Source of the DNA: Pseudomonas putida
GTDB lineage: Bacteria > Pseudomonadota > Gammaproteobacteria > Pseudomonadales > Pseudomonadaceae
Length of the DNA stretch: 64,000 nucleotides
Direction of reading: 5' to 3'
NCBI RefSeq assembly: GCF_001976065.1
Contig: NZ_MNAH01000004.1
Location: 2,519 to 66,518, forward strand
Made by a program: the position numbers and the translations under genes. Positions 27,602-40,086 of this stretch are shown piece after piece. Positions within the stretch are counted from its first letter, which is position 1. The number at the start of each line of letters is the position of its first letter. Under the pieces are notes generated by a model that was given only the letters and a program-made list of their open reading frames with translations, was not told where the DNA came from and searched no databases.

Positions 27602-30001
27602 TTACGTCTCCTCATCCAAGGGTACTCGCACGGTCAGGGTCGTGCCCTCACCCGGCTCACTCTCAAGGGACAGTTGCCCGCCCATGATCAACACCCGCTC
27701 GCGCATGCCGACCACCCCAAAGGATGTTGGCCTGCCGCTCGAGGCGACAAATCCTACGCCATCATCGCTGACGGTCAGACACAGATCGTCGCCCTCAAGA
27801 GCCAGCGTCAGTTCGACAGTATGCGCCTGGGCGTGACGCATGACATTGGTCAGCGCTTCCTGCAGGATGCGAAACAAGCCGATGGCCTTGGCATCACTGA
27901 GCACCGGCAAATTTTCCGGCACCTGAACCAGACACGGAATCTGCGTGCGCGCCTCGAAGCGGCGCGCTTGCCATTCGATGGCCGAGGCAATCCCGGCATC
28001 GAGGATCGGTGGCCGCAAAGCCGTCGCCACATCGCGTACCAGCTGGAACAGTTGGGCGATCAAACGCTTCATGCTGTTCAAGCGTTCGTTCAGCCCTGGG
28101 TCGAGTTGCGCATAAGCCAGCTCGCACATGGAGGTTTCCAGCTTGAGCACGGTCAACATCTGCCCCAGTTCATCGTGTACTTCCCGGGCAATGCGGGCCT
28201 TCTCCTCTTCCCGAACGCTCTCCAGGTGCGCAGACAATTCGCGCAAATGCTCTCGCGAACTGGCCAGTTCCAGTTCGATGCGCTTGCTTTCGCTGATGTC
28301 CCAGACAATGCCATCCCAGACGTAGGCACCGTCCTCGAGTTGCCGGGTGATCGCCTTGATCTCAGCCCAGCGCTGCTCGCCCTGGCGTGTCAGGATTCGT
28401 CCCTGCCAGGACCAGTCGCTGTCGGTGTCCAATGCATGGTCCTGGGTCTGGTGATAGCTCGCCTTGTCGTCCGGATGCACCAGACTGCGCAGGCCTTTGT
28501 CACGATGGGCCAGGGTCGCCGGCGAGTAGCCCACCAGGCTCTCGCTGCCTTCACTGATGTAGGCAAAGTCGATCTGACCTGTCACCGGCGCCCGTTCCAG
28601 GCGAAAGACCAGGCCAGGCACATTCGCCGCGATCCCTTGCAAGCGCGCTTCACTTTCCTGCAACGCCGCCAGGGCGCGGCGACGTTCGGTGACATCGGTG
28701 AGATAGACCACCAGGTACTCGCCATCGCGAAAGCGCAGAAAGCTCAAGGAGACATCGGTCGGTAGCACGCTGCCATCGGCCCGCAGGCAATTGGTTTCGA
28801 AACTTTGTGGCGCATCGTCGCTGGCCCTGGCGCGCTTCCACAGGTTCAACCAGCGATCCATGTGCAAGCCTGGCTCGAACTCGATCAATGGCCGGTCGAT
28901 GATCCCACCCGGCGGATAGCCCAGCATGGTTTCGGCCGCACGGTTGGCATAACGAACATGACTGTCCCAGTTCACCCACAGGATGCCAACGGTGCTCTGG
29001 TCGATGGAAAACTGCGTGAGCCGCAGAGCCTCTTCGCTGGCGGCGCGCAAGGCAATGTCTGCCTGCGCCGCTACCAGGCGCTGCTCCAGGCTATGCTGCT
29101 GGCGCCGTTGCCAGAACACGATGGCCATTGCGCTGAGCGCCACCACCAACAACAGCAGGCAGAGGTTTTGCCAGAACCCCCGGGATTCGGTGAGCCGTGG
29201 ATACTTGGGTTGCAGCCACTGGTTGTGCAGCGCCTCCAGGTCCTTGGCCGGGATCGCCCGCAGCGCGCTTTCGACGATACCGGCCAACTCCGGCAGGTCG
29301 CGCCGCGTCGCCACCCGCAGCAGCTGGGGCAAGCCGATATCACCGACCACCACCAACCCGGCGAACTCCGGTTCGACGGACAACCGCCCCAATTGCGCCT
29401 CGTCGACCACCGCGTAGGCGGCTTGTTGACTCAGCAGCAGCTGCAATGCCTGGCGTTCGACCGGTACACCCTGCAGGTTCAAATGCGGATAGTTGGCGCG
29501 CAGGTAGTCGGCGGTGGTACTGGGCATGCGTACGGCGACGCGGGTCTGGCTGTCGAGCTTTTCCAGTTCCACTGCACCGGTGCTTTTCTGGTCGCTGACC
29601 ACCAGCTGCGGCACCCGCATGTACGGATCTGAAAACTGCCAGAGACGCAGACCGCCAGGGGTCTGCGTCAGCCCCGGGGCGATGTCGATTTCGCCTGCGC
29701 GAGCGGCCGCTTCCAGTTGCTCCAGGTCGGGAAAGTTGCGCCAGCTCAGTTCGACCTTGAGCGACTTGGCCAGCCACTTCATCAGCTCGACATTGACCCC
29801 GGACAGGCGCTGCAAGCGGCGGTCGTACTGGGCGTAGGGCGCTTGCAACACCAGTCCCACCCGCAAATCGCCCTGCTGCGCCAGCCATTGTTGCTGGCCT
29901 GCCGACAATGGCGCGACATGCGCCGGTGGCGCGACCGTCGCCCAGCCCGTCAAGGGCAGCCACAAACAGCCGATAACCCACAGGCAGCGTAAAAGCATCA
30001 T
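27602..30001 (-). CDS. agtS: Sensor histidine kinase with periplasmic amino-acid-binding domain, AgtS-like
   Basis: Membrane sensor of about 799 residues, in order: signal peptide (1-23), SBP_bac_3-type periplasmic domain (about 40-270), transmembrane helix (about 275-297), two PAS/PAC domains, HisKA_3 with phospho-acceptor H in IAREVHDELGQ, and an HATPase domain (ILQEALTNVMRHA, DDGVGF). This is the NarX/DegS-like class pairing with NarL regulators. ATG 30001 is used (GAGAG upstream); an earlier in-frame TTG is rejected. The binding domain suggests direct detection of an amino-acid-like ligand. Confidence 0.85.
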   Translation of the reverse strand: MMLLRCLWVIGCLWLPLTGWATVAPPAHVAPLSAGQQQWLAQQGDLRVGLVLQAPYAQYDRRLQRLSGVNVELMKWLAKSLKVELSWRNFPDLEQLEAAARAGEIDIAPGLTQTPGGLRLWQFSDPYMRVPQLVVSDQKSTGAVELEKLDSQTRVAVRMPSTTADYLRANYPHLNLQGVPVERQALQLLLSQQAAYAVVDEAQLGRLSVEPEFAGLVVVGDIGLPQLLRVATRRDLPELAGIVESALRAIPAKDLEALHNQWLQPKYPRLTESRGFWQNLCLLLLVVALSAMAIVFWQRRQQHSLEQRLVAAQADIALRAASEEALRLTQFSIDQSTVGILWVNWDSHVRYANRAAETMLGYPPGGIIDRPLIEFEPGLHMDRWLNLWKRARASDDAPQSFETNCLRADGSVLPTDVSLSFLRFRDGEYLVVYLTDVTERRRALAALQESEARLQGIAANVPGLVFRLERAPVTGQIDFAYISEGSESLVGYSPATLAHRDKGLRSLVHPDDKASYHQTQDHALDTDSDWSWQGRILTRQGEQRWAEIKAITRQLEDGAYVWDGIVWDISESKRIELELASSREHLRELSAHLESVREEEKARIAREVHDELGQMLTVLKLETSMCELAYAQLDPGLNERLNSMKRLIAQLFQLVRDVATALRPPILDAGIASAIEWQARRFEARTQIPCLVQVPENLPVLSDAKAIGLFRILQEALTNVMRHAQAHTVELTLALEGDDLCLTVSDDGVGFVASSGRPTSFGVVGMRERVLIMGGQLSLESEPGEGTTLTVRVPLDEET

Positions 30002-30074
30002 CGAACTCTCACACACTGACAAACCCTGACCAACCCATTAGGCTGCCGGAATAACTTCTGGCCTGGAATATCCG

Positions 30075-31070
30075 ATGCTCCCTGTCTACCGCCTGGCACT
30101 GCCAGCATTGTGCCTGTCGCTGATCCTGCCATGTGCATTTTCCGTTGAGGCCGCCGACCCGGCAGCTGCCGCGGCGGTAAAACCCGCCGAAGAAAAACCG
30201 CTCGAACGTCAGCCGTTGCCTGAGCGTAGTCAGGAAGACGCTACTGCACTCGAGCGAAAAATTCCGCTTCAGGAACAGCAGCAACTGCAAGCGGGCAGCG
30301 CTACGTTCCTGGCCCTTTGGAAGCCGGCCAACTCCGCTGATCCCAAAGGCGCTGTGATTATCATCCCGGGCGCCGGTGAAACTGTTGACTGGCCGCAAGC
30401 AATCGGTCCGCTGCGCCGTCAATTGCCGGATGCCCAATGGAGCAGCCTGAGTATCACCTTGCCTGATTTGCAAAGCGATGCCATTGCGCCACGCGTGGTT
30501 GAACCCGCTCCAACCCCCAAGGCGCCGGATGTCGGCAGCAAAGACTCGACCACCGCGCCCCCCATCGAACAGGCGGCGGGCGGCGAAGCCGAGGTGGCAG
30601 ACAAAGCCGTCATCGACTCCGCCGACGAGCAGGCCAAGGCTGATGCCGAGCGAATCTTCGCCCGAATCGACGCGGCCATCGCTTTTGCCGAACAGCAAAG
30701 CGCCCGCAGTATCGTCGTGCTGGGGCATGGCACGGGTGCTTATTGGGCCGCGCGTTATCTGAGCGAGAAGCAGACAGCGCAAGTCGAGCGCTTCGTCATG
30801 GTCGCCGCGCAGACGCCGAGCAACGTGACACCGGAACTGGACGAACTCACGCCAACCCTCAAACTGCCTACCGCCGACCTTTTCTATATGGACAAACCGC
30901 TGGATCGCAACGCGGCGCTGGCCCGCTTGCAAGCCAGCAAACGCTTGAAGACCTCGGCCTTCAGCCAGGTCTCGCTCAAGGCTTTGCCCGGCAACAACAA
31001 GGCGCAACAGGAACAACTGGTGCGCCGGGTCCGCGGCTGGTTGAATCCACAAAACGCGGCGGCTGATTGA
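30075..31070 (+). CDS. DUF3530 family alpha/beta-hydrolase-like protein
   Basis: 331-residue exported protein. The signal peptide ends near residue 26 (SVEAA), then a charged low-complexity stretch, a strand-oxyanion-like segment AVIIIPGAGETVDWP, an Ala/Pro/Glu-rich insert of about 60 residues, and VVLGHGTGAYWAARYL. At the usual nucleophile elbow GxSxG it reads GHGTG, so the serine is replaced and activity is doubtful. Its neighbours (agtS, djlA) give no function. Confidence 0.8.
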   Translation: MLPVYRLALPALCLSLILPCAFSVEAADPAAAAAVKPAEEKPLERQPLPERSQEDATALERKIPLQEQQQLQAGSATFLALWKPANSADPKGAVIIIPGAGETVDWPQAIGPLRRQLPDAQWSSLSITLPDLQSDAIAPRVVEPAPTPKAPDVGSKDSTTAPPIEQAAGGEAEVADKAVIDSADEQAKADAERIFARIDAAIAFAEQQSARSIVVLGHGTGAYWAARYLSEKQTAQVERFVMVAAQTPSNVTPELDELTPTLKLPTADLFYMDKPLDRNAALARLQASKRLKTSAFSQVSLKALPGNNKAQQEQLVRRVRGWLNPQNAAAD

Positions 31071-31100
31071 CCGGGTCGCCGTCGACAAAACTCGCTGCGG

Positions 31101-31868
31101 CTAGCGAAAATCCCGCCGTTGACGAATCAATGTATAGGCGTTGTGCAGCTCGCGCGTCTTGTCGGTGGCCTCGCGAACCTGTGACGCCGTCGCACCACTG
31201 CCGGCAATCTTGTCCGGGTGATGGCGACTGAGCAGGCGTCGATAGGCACGCTTGATCTGGGCGGGCTCGCTGGTGGCAGACACCCCCAACAGCCGCAAGG
31301 CGTCCTGATAGGTTGTAACACTGCTGACCAACGGTCGATGCTGCGGCTCATATTCGGCCGCCAACCCCTTGACCTGTGGCGCGCTCCACCCCAGCCAGCT
31401 GCCCCACTGGAGGACCAGTTCACGCTCACGGCTGCCCGCATGACCATCGGCCCAAACCATCCTCCAGCAAGCGCGCAAGACCCCTTCTGCGGCAAAGGGT
31501 TGAGACCTCAGCCGGCGCAAATGGCCACGTAACCGGTCATTGCCCGCCTTGCCCCGATTGAACGCGGCAATAGCCCGGCGCTGTGCCGATTCGGACATTT
31601 CCAGGGAACACATCTCCGCGCGGGCCTGCTGGATATGCCCCTCCACGACCCTTCCGTCACACTTGGCCAGGCGCCCCAACAACACAAACAACAACTCGTC
31701 GTTGCGCAGGACCGGTCGCCCCCCGAGTTTTTCACGCAGATGCGCCCAACTCTGCAGGTGCAGGTGCCTGTCCAGCACCTGCCCCAGCAAGGCCCCGAGC
31801 ATGGCCCCCGGAATGCTGGCGATGGCAAAGCCTGCTCCGGCTCCGATCAGCGTCGCTGGCCACAGCAT
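31101..31868 (-). CDS. djlA: DjlA-type membrane J-domain co-chaperone
   Basis: 255-residue inner-membrane DnaJ-like protein. It has an N-terminal glycine-rich helix (AGAGFAIASIPGAMLGALLG), a TerB-like central domain, and a C-terminal J domain with HPD in RRLLSRHHPDK. In E. coli DjlA works with DnaK and induces capsule genes. It is separated from murU by one base, so it is likely co-transcribed with amgK-murU. Confidence 0.88.
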   Translation of the reverse strand: MLWPATLIGAGAGFAIASIPGAMLGALLGQVLDRHLHLQSWAHLREKLGGRPVLRNDELLFVLLGRLAKCDGRVVEGHIQQARAEMCSLEMSESAQRRAIAAFNRGKAGNDRLRGHLRRLRSQPFAAEGVLRACWRMVWADGHAGSRERELVLQWGSWLGWSAPQVKGLAAEYEPQHRPLVSSVTTYQDALRLLGVSATSEPAQIKRAYRRLLSRHHPDKIAGSGATASQVREATDKTRELHNAYTLIRQRRDFR

Positions 31869-31869
31869 C

Positions 31870-33557
<1,688 letters not shown>

Positions 33558-33687
33558 TGCAAGGGTCTCCGACGGCGCTAGCCGTCAAGCGGGTCATGCT
33601 TTATTATCCAGCATCTTTTTCAGACCATCGAGAGGCGTGCGGCCCACACCGCGGGCAGATGGCACGCAGGAAGCCCGGACTATTAAG

Positions 33688-36486
33688 ATGGCATTGAAAT
33701 CCCCCGCGTTTCGTAAAAAATTTCCGTTGTTGATGACCGGCAGTTTGCTGGCTCTGCAACCCTTGGCCAGCCCTTTCGTGGTCGCCGCGGAACAGTATGA
33801 CTGCTCGGTCTCCGCTTCGGGTGCCTGGAATTGTGCGCCAAAATCGCCGGCGGCGGCATTGCCTCCGCGTCCTGTCCATGAAGGCAGCGCCGTCAGCGCC
33901 ACCGGCGAGACACCCGCCGAAACGGGCGCCAGCGAAGAGACAGGCGCCAAACCTGCACTGGTCACCGAATCCAAAGGCCGCGGCCTGAAGTCGCGTAGCG
34001 CAGACTATAGCCACCTCGACTGGGTTCCACGCGAGCAACTCACTGCAGCACAATTGGCCGAAACCGGTCCTTATTGTTCTGGTTCCTATATCGAACCGAT
34101 TCGTCCTGGCATGAATGACAAGACGAATAAAAGTGACGCCCCAACCTTTATCGGCGCCAAAGCTTCCCGCTACAAGCAGGATGAGCAAGTCGCCACCCTG
34201 GCCGGTGACGTGGTCATGCGCCAGGGCAGCATGCAGGTCGAAGCGGACGAAGCCAACCTCTACCAGGCCGAGAGCCGGGGTGAGCTGAGCGGCAACGTGC
34301 GCATTCGCGACAACGGTGCACTGATCGTGGGTGACCACGCCGATGTGCAGCTCGATACCGGTGAAGCCAAGGTCGACAACGCCGAATACGTGATGCACAA
34401 ATCGCGCATCCGCGGTAACGCGCTGTACGCCAAGCGTGCCGAGAACGCGATCATCCGTCTCAAGGATGGTACGTACACCACGTGCGAACCGAACAGCAAC
34501 GCCTGGCAGCTCAAGGGCAACAACATCACCCTGAACCCGGCAACCGGCTTCGGTACCGCGACCAACGTGACGCTGCGGGTCAAGGACATTCCGGTCCTGT
34601 ACACGCCGTATATCTACTTCCCGATCGACGACCGTCGTCAATCCGGCTTCCTGCCGCCGACCATCGGCACCGGCAGCGATACCGGCTTCCTGCTGGTCAC
34701 GCCGTACTACTTCAACCTGGCACCGAACTACGATGCCACGTTGTACCCGCGCTACATGAGCGATCGCGGCCTGTTGATGGAAGGCGAATTCCGCTACCTC
34801 ACCAAGTCCAGCGAAGGCCAGTTCGGCGCCGCGTACCTCAATGACGAGAACGACGATCGCAAGCTGCAGACCGATTACGATAAAACCCGCTACATGTACA
34901 ACTGGCAGCACAAGGGTGGTCTTGATTCGCGTGTATTCTCGGAAGTCGATTACACCAAGATCAGCGACCCTTATTACTTCCAGGACCTGCAGACCGATCA
35001 AATTGGCGTGAAGAGTGCCGACTACGTCAACCAGCAAGGTGCCGTCAGCTACCGTGGCGACAGCTACACCGCTCGCGTGAATGCCCAGGCTTATCAGCTG
35101 GCGACTGTGTCGAACATCACGCCGTACGACCGTTTGCCGCAAATCACCTTCAATGGTGCGCTGCCGGATCGTCCAGGCGGTCTGAACTTCACCTATGACA
35201 CCGAGCTCGTGCGGTTCGACCGGGACTTGAAGAACGGCGACTACACTGATGAAGACGGCAATGTTGAGCCGCGTCTCGACACCAACGTTCAAGGCCTGGC
35301 TCGCGCCAATGGCGATCGACTCAACCTTGCGCCAGCCGTCAGCTTTCCAATGGAAGCGGGCTATGGCTTCCTGACGCCAAAACTCAAGTACCAGTACACG
35401 CAGTATCAACTGGACCTGGATAGCATCGGGAAAAGCCAGGTTGCCGCGCAGAATGCAGAACAGGACCGGCTCAACGGCACGTTCGACAGCAACCAGAACC
35501 GCGGCGTGCCGATCGCAAGTATCGACAGCGGCCTGTATTTCGATCGCAAGACCAACTGGTTTGGCAAAAACTATAACCAGACCCTTGAGCCACGCCTGTT
35601 CTACCTCTACGTACCCGAGAAGGACCAGGAAGACATTCCGGTATTCGACACCAGCGAGTACACGTTCAACTATGCATCGCTGTTCCGCGACAATCGCTTC
35701 TCGGGCTCCGACCGTGTCGGCGACGAGAACAAACTGTCCTTGGGCGTGACCAGCCGCTGGATCGAAGAAAACGGTTTCGAGCGCCAACGCATTGCCGTCG
35801 GCCAGGCCTTTTATTTCAAGGACCGCAAAGTCCAGTTGCCAGGTATCGATGCCAGAACCCGTGAAGACTCGCAATCGAGTGTTTCGCCTTATGCGCTGGA
35901 ATATGAATATCGCTGGAACCGCGACTGGCGCACTACTGCCGATTACAACTGGGATCCGGACAGCCGCAGTCCTCGTTCGGGCAGCGCGATGTTCCATTAC
36001 CAGCCTGAAGACAACCCGAACAAGGTCATCAACGCCGGCTATCGCTATCGCAACGACCAAGTTCGTTACGACCAGAACAGCGGTACATGGTCGGTGGGCG
36101 GTGGCGATTACGGCACCCCGGGCCAGCCTGGCTACGTGAAGGACTACTACAAGATCGAACAGCACGACTTCTCGGTGATCTGGCCAGTCGTGCCGCAATG
36201 GAACGTCATCAGCCGCTGGCAGTACGACTACAACCGCAACCGTACCCTGGAAGCCTTCGGTGGCTTCGAGTACGACAACTGCTGCTGGAAACTGCGCCTG
36301 ATCAACCGTTACTGGGTCGATTATGACGAAACCAGTCAAGACGCTCCGGAAAACGAAAAAGGCGACCATGGCGTCTTCCTCCAAATTGTTCTGAAGGGAC
36401 TCGGCGGCCTCACCGGCGCCAAAGTAGAGAGTTTCCTCGACAAAGGCATCCAAGGTTATCGTGAACGTGAAGACCAAGCTTTCTGA
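33688..36486 (+). CDS. lptD: LPS-assembly outer-membrane protein LptD
   Basis: Beta-barrel that inserts lipopolysaccharide into the outer leaflet with LptE. The 932-residue protein starts [13 protein letters not shown], with a signal peptide ending near VVAAEQ. An N-terminal jellyroll/OstA domain begins around residue 150 after an Ala/Pro-rich insert, and a large barrel follows. A cysteine pair (DNCC) near the C-terminus and cysteines near the mature N-terminus fit the disulfide pattern of LptD. The upstream frame to 33454 is antisense to amgK and is rejected. surA begins inside its last codons. Confidence 0.96.
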   Translation: MALKSPAFRKKFPLLMTGSLLALQPLASPFVVAAEQYDCSVSASGAWNCAPKSPAAALPPRPVHEGSAVSATGETPAETGASEETGAKPALVTESKGRGLKSRSADYSHLDWVPREQLTAAQLAETGPYCSGSYIEPIRPGMNDKTNKSDAPTFIGAKASRYKQDEQVATLAGDVVMRQGSMQVEADEANLYQAESRGELSGNVRIRDNGALIVGDHADVQLDTGEAKVDNAEYVMHKSRIRGNALYAKRAENAIIRLKDGTYTTCEPNSNAWQLKGNNITLNPATGFGTATNVTLRVKDIPVLYTPYIYFPIDDRRQSGFLPPTIGTGSDTGFLLVTPYYFNLAPNYDATLYPRYMSDRGLLMEGEFRYLTKSSEGQFGAAYLNDENDDRKLQTDYDKTRYMYNWQHKGGLDSRVFSEVDYTKISDPYYFQDLQTDQIGVKSADYVNQQGAVSYRGDSYTARVNAQAYQLATVSNITPYDRLPQITFNGALPDRPGGLNFTYDTELVRFDRDLKNGDYTDEDGNVEPRLDTNVQGLARANGDRLNLAPAVSFPMEAGYGFLTPKLKYQYTQYQLDLDSIGKSQVAAQNAEQDRLNGTFDSNQNRGVPIASIDSGLYFDRKTNWFGKNYNQTLEPRLFYLYVPEKDQEDIPVFDTSEYTFNYASLFRDNRFSGSDRVGDENKLSLGVTSRWIEENGFERQRIAVGQAFYFKDRKVQLPGIDARTREDSQSSVSPYALEYEYRWNRDWRTTADYNWDPDSRSPRSGSAMFHYQPEDNPNKVINAGYRYRNDQVRYDQNSGTWSVGGGDYGTPGQPGYVKDYYKIEQHDFSVIWPVVPQWNVISRWQYDYNRNRTLEAFGGFEYDNCCWKLRLINRYWVDYDETSQDAPENEKGDHGVFLQIVLKGLGGLTGAKVESFLDKGIQGYREREDQAF

Positions 36487-37783
36487 TTGTCTGCGCCCGC
36501 TGCTGCTGGGCGCGCTGTTCCTGGGTACCGCGGCCAACGCCGCGGTACAGTCCATCGATAAAGTGGTGGCCATTGTCGACAACGACGTGGTCATGCAAAG
36601 CCAACTGGACCAACGGGTCCATGAAGTCCAGCAAACCATCGCCAAGCGCGGCTCCGCCGTGCCTCCGGCCAGCGTACTGGAGCAACAGGTGCTCGAGCGC
36701 CTGATCGTCGAGAACCTGCAACTGCAGATCGGCGAACGTTCCGGCATCCGTATCACCGATGAAGAACTGAACCAGGCTGTCGGCACCATCGCCCAGCGCA
36801 ATAACATGTCGGTTGAGCAATTTCGCGCGGCACTGACTCACGATGGCCTGTCCTACGACGATGCTCGTGACCAGATCCGTCGTGAGATGGTCATCAGCCG
36901 CGTGCGCCAACGCCGTGTGGCCGAGCGTATCCAGGTGTCCGAGCAGGAAGTCAAAAACTTCCTCGCTTCAGACCTTGGCAAAATGCAGCTGTCCCAAGAG
37001 TTCCGCCTGTCCAACATCATGATTGCCACGCCGGAAAGCGCCAATTCCGACGCCATTCAGAATGCGGCCAAACAGGCTGACGCGGTTTACCAGCAACTCA
37101 AGCAAGGCGCTGACTTCGCTCAGTTGGCCCTGGCCAAATCCGCCAGCGAAACCGCACTGGAAGGCGGCGACATGGGCTGGCGTAAAGCCGCTCAACTGCC
37201 ACCACCCTTCGATCGCCTGTTGAGCACCATGGCTGTTGGCGATATCACCCAGCCAATGCGTACGCCAGGTGGCTTCATCATCCTGAAGATCACCGACAAG
37301 CGTGGCGGTGAAGCGCAGGTGCGTGATGAAGTGCACGTTCGTCACATCCTGGTCAAACCAAGTCCGATCCGTGACGAAGCAAAAACCAAGGCCCTGGCCG
37401 AGTCGCTCTACAGCCGCATCGAATCGGGTGAAGACTTCGGCGAACTGGCAAAAAGCTACTCGGAAGATCCGGGGTCCGCGCTCAACGGCGGCGATCTGAA
37501 CTGGATCGACCCGAGTGTATTGGTTCCGGAGTTCCGCGAAGTGATGGCCAAGACCCCACAAGGTCAGCTGTCCAAGCCGTTCCAGACTCAATACGGCTGG
37601 CACGTCCTGGAAGTCCTTGGCCGTCGCGCCACCGACAGCACCAACCAGGCTCGCGAGCAACAAGCGATGACCGTACTGCGTAACCGCAAATACGACGAAG
37701 AGTTGCAAACCTGGCTGCGTCAGATCCGTGACGAAGCGTACGTGGAAATCAAACTCCCTGGCGCCGACCAGGCAGCACAGTGA
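36461..37783 (+). CDS. surA: Periplasmic chaperone and peptidylprolyl isomerase SurA
   Basis: Folds outer-membrane proteins, LptD among them. The 440-residue protein has a signal peptide (cut near TAANA), a SurA N-terminal domain and two parvulin domains (about 185-285 and 295-395) with the second QYGWHVLEV motif. It starts at a GTG at 36461 with AAGG five bases upstream, overlapping lptD by 26 bases; a second in-frame GTG at 36467 (MKTKLSDCL) is also plausible. The overlap implies coupled translation of client and chaperone. Confidence 0.95.
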   Translation: MNVKTKLSDCLRPLLLGALFLGTAANAAVQSIDKVVAIVDNDVVMQSQLDQRVHEVQQTIAKRGSAVPPASVLEQQVLERLIVENLQLQIGERSGIRITDEELNQAVGTIAQRNNMSVEQFRAALTHDGLSYDDARDQIRREMVISRVRQRRVAERIQVSEQEVKNFLASDLGKMQLSQEFRLSNIMIATPESANSDAIQNAAKQADAVYQQLKQGADFAQLALAKSASETALEGGDMGWRKAAQLPPPFDRLLSTMAVGDITQPMRTPGGFIILKITDKRGGEAQVRDEVHVRHILVKPSPIRDEAKTKALAESLYSRIESGEDFGELAKSYSEDPGSALNGGDLNWIDPSVLVPEFREVMAKTPQGQLSKPFQTQYGWHVLEVLGRRATDSTNQAREQQAMTVLRNRKYDEELQTWLRQIRDEAYVEIKLPGADQAAQ

Positions 37784-38769
37784 AACCCAAGCGTTTCGCG
37801 CTGACACCCGGCGAACCGGCCGGCATAGGTCCCGACCTGTGCCTGCTGCTCGCCGCGCAAGCCCAGCCGCACCCCCTGATTGCCATTACCAGCCGCGACC
37901 TGCTCCTTGAGCGGGCCGCGCAGTTGGGTGTGGTTGTCGATGTGCTGCCCGTCACGCCAGACAACTGGCCGGATGTTCCCGCTCCCGCCAACAGCCTGTA
38001 TGTCTGGGATACACCGCTCAAAGCCAAGGTCGTCGCCGGGAAACTGGACAAGGCCAACGCCGCTTTCGTCCTGGAAACCCTGACACGCGCCGGCCAAGGC
38101 TGCCTGGACGGGCATTTTGCCGGCATGATCACCGCGCCGGTACACAAAGGCGTGATCAATGAATCCGGTATAGCGTTTTCCGGGCACACGGAGTTCCTCG
38201 CTGACCTGACCCATACCGCGCAAGTGGTCATGATGCTCGCTACCCGCGGCCTACGGGTAGCGCTGGTTACCACTCACCTGCCCCTGCGCGAGATTGCCGA
38301 TGCAATCACGCCGCAACGCCTGGAGCGGGTGACGCGCATCCTGCACGCCGATCTGCAGGAAAAATTCGGTATCGCCAAGCCACGCATCCTGGTGTGCGGG
38401 CTCAACCCCCATGCCGGAGAAGGCGGACACCTGGGCCATGAAGAAATCGATATCATCGAACCCACATTAGAGCGCCTGCGCGGCGAAGGCATGGACCTAC
38501 GCGGCCCCTTGCCCGCCGACACTCTGTTTACCCCCAAATATCTGGAGCATTGCGACGCAGTGCTGGCGATGTACCACGACCAGGGCCTGCCTGTGCTGAA
38601 ATACAAAGGCTTCGGCGCAGCAGTCAATGTGACCCTCGGCTTGCCGATCATCCGCACATCGGTCGACCACGGCACCGCCCTGGATTTGGCCGGCAGCGGC
38701 AAAATCGACACCGGCAGCCTGCAAGTCGCCCTGGAAACCGCCTACCAGATGGCCGAGACCCGTTTATGA
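37780..38769 (+). CDS. pdxA: 4-hydroxythreonine-4-phosphate dehydrogenase
   Basis: Pyridoxal-phosphate biosynthesis enzyme (329 residues). It has a GEPAGIGPD start motif, metal-site histidines in [29 protein letters not shown] and [13 protein letters not shown]. It starts at a GTG overlapping the surA stop (GTGA). Operon order surA-pdxA-rsmA-apaG-apaH is the standard gammaproteobacterial one. Confidence 0.96.
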   Translation: MKPKRFALTPGEPAGIGPDLCLLLAAQAQPHPLIAITSRDLLLERAAQLGVVVDVLPVTPDNWPDVPAPANSLYVWDTPLKAKVVAGKLDKANAAFVLETLTRAGQGCLDGHFAGMITAPVHKGVINESGIAFSGHTEFLADLTHTAQVVMMLATRGLRVALVTTHLPLREIADAITPQRLERVTRILHADLQEKFGIAKPRILVCGLNPHAGEGGHLGHEEIDIIEPTLERLRGEGMDLRGPLPADTLFTPKYLEHCDAVLAMYHDQGLPVLKYKGFGAAVNVTLGLPIIRTSVDHGTALDLAGSGKIDTGSLQVALETAYQMAETRL

Positions 38770-39584
38770 CCGAGCAATACCAACACAAGGCGCGCAAGCG
38801 CTTTGGCCAGAACTTCCTGCACGATGCTGGCGTTATCGACCGCATCCTGCGTTCCATCCATGCCAAGGCCGAAGACCGTCTTCTGGAAATCGGCCCTGGC
38901 CAGGGCGCATTGACCCAAGGCCTGCTCAGCAGCGGCGCCCAGCTCGATGTGGTGGAACTGGACAAGGACCTGATCCCTATCCTCAACCAGCAGTTCGCCG
39001 GCAAGAGCAACTTCAACCTGCACCAGGGTGACGCACTGAAGTTCGACTTCACCAGCCTGAACGCTGCTCCAGGCAGCCTGCGTGTGGTCGGCAACCTGCC
39101 CTACAACATCTCTACCCCGCTGATTTTCCACCTGCTGCACAACGCCCACCTGATTCGCGACATGCACTTCATGCTACAAAAGGAAGTGGTCGAGCGCCTG
39201 GCGGCAGGACCTGGCGGCGGTGACTGGGGCCGGCTGTCGATCATGGTTCAGTACCACTGCCGAGTCGAACACCTGTTCAACGTAGGTCCTGGCGCATTCA
39301 ATCCGCCGCCGAAAGTCGACTCGGCCATCGTGCGCCTGGTCCCCCACGCAGTATTGCCGCACCCGGCAAAGGACCACCGTTTGCTGGAGCGCGTCGTGCG
39401 TGAGGCCTTCAACCAGCGCCGCAAAACCCTGCGTAACACACTTAAGCTGTTGCTGAGCAATGCCGAAATCGAAGCCGCTGGGGTCGATGGCAGCTTGCGT
39501 CCCGAGCAGCTCGACCTGGCAGCCTTCGTGCGCCTTGCCGACAAGCTCAGCGAACAAGTCCTACAAAAACCCGCGGACGCCTGA
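38766..39584 (+). CDS. rsmA: 16S rRNA dimethyladenosine transferase RsmA/KsgA
   Basis: Dimethylates the two adjacent adenines near the 3' end of 16S rRNA. The 272-residue SAM-dependent enzyme starts [20 protein letters not shown]. It has the SAM motif [11 protein letters not shown] and catalytic motif NLPYNISTP. It overlaps pdxA by an ATGA. Not to be confused with the small RNA-binding RsmA/CsrA of pseudomonads; the older name ksgA avoids this. Confidence 0.96.
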   Translation: MTEQYQHKARKRFGQNFLHDAGVIDRILRSIHAKAEDRLLEIGPGQGALTQGLLSSGAQLDVVELDKDLIPILNQQFAGKSNFNLHQGDALKFDFTSLNAAPGSLRVVGNLPYNISTPLIFHLLHNAHLIRDMHFMLQKEVVERLAAGPGGGDWGRLSIMVQYHCRVEHLFNVGPGAFNPPPKVDSAIVRLVPHAVLPHPAKDHRLLERVVREAFNQRRKTLRNTLKLLLSNAEIEAAGVDGSLRPEQLDLAAFVRLADKLSEQVLQKPADA

Positions 39585-39705
39585 CAGAACTGAAGCGTTA
39601 TCGGGTAGGACACCAGCGCCCATGTCTGGTTTACTATCCGATACCTGGCCTAGACTGACTCATCAGTTACGCCCCGCGTTCCGCTTCGTTTTTAAGGCCC
39701 TTTGC

Positions 39706-40086
39706 ATGTCCGATCCTCGTTATCAGGTCGACGTCAGCGTCGTCACCCGCTATCTGGCAGAACAGTCGCAACCCGAGCAAGAGCGTTTTGCCTTCGCGTA
39801 CACCATCACTGTGCAAAATAACGGCCTGTTACCGGCCAAACTGTTGTCACGGCACTGGGTCATCACCGATGGCGATGGACATGTCGAGGAGGTTCGTGGT
39901 GCGGGCGTGGTTGGCCAGCAACCGCTGATCGAGCCGGGTAAAAGCCATACCTACAGCAGCGGGACCGTAATGACCTCCAAAGTCGGCACCATGCAGGGTA
40001 CTTACGAGATGCTCGCTGGCGATGGCAAACATTTCGATGCCACCATCGCCCCGTTCCGCCTGGCGGTGCCCGGAGCCTTGCACTGA
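39706..40086 (+). CDS. apaG: ApaG protein
   Basis: 126-residue beta-sandwich (DUF525) protein starting [12 protein letters not shown]. It contains a glycine-rich [21 protein letters not shown] stretch and the late GTMQGTYEM. The function is still unclear, with a Mg/Co-related role reported genetically in enterics. ATG 39706 fits the family length; the longer upstream frame overlaps rsmA. Its stop shares a base with the apaH start. Confidence 0.93.
   Translation: MSDPRYQVDVSVVTRYLAEQSQPEQERFAFAYTITVQNNGLLPAKLLSRHWVITDGDGHVEEVRGAGVVGQQPLIEPGKSHTYSSGTVMTSKVGTMQGTYEMLAGDGKHFDATIAPFRLAVPGALH

Noticed and set aside
33604..36807. 1067-codon open frame on the minus strand opposite lptD and surA
   Set aside because: It lies wholly antisense to two well-supported genes and has no recognisable domain or ribosome site. 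Long antisense frames are expected in high-GC Pseudomonas DNA.
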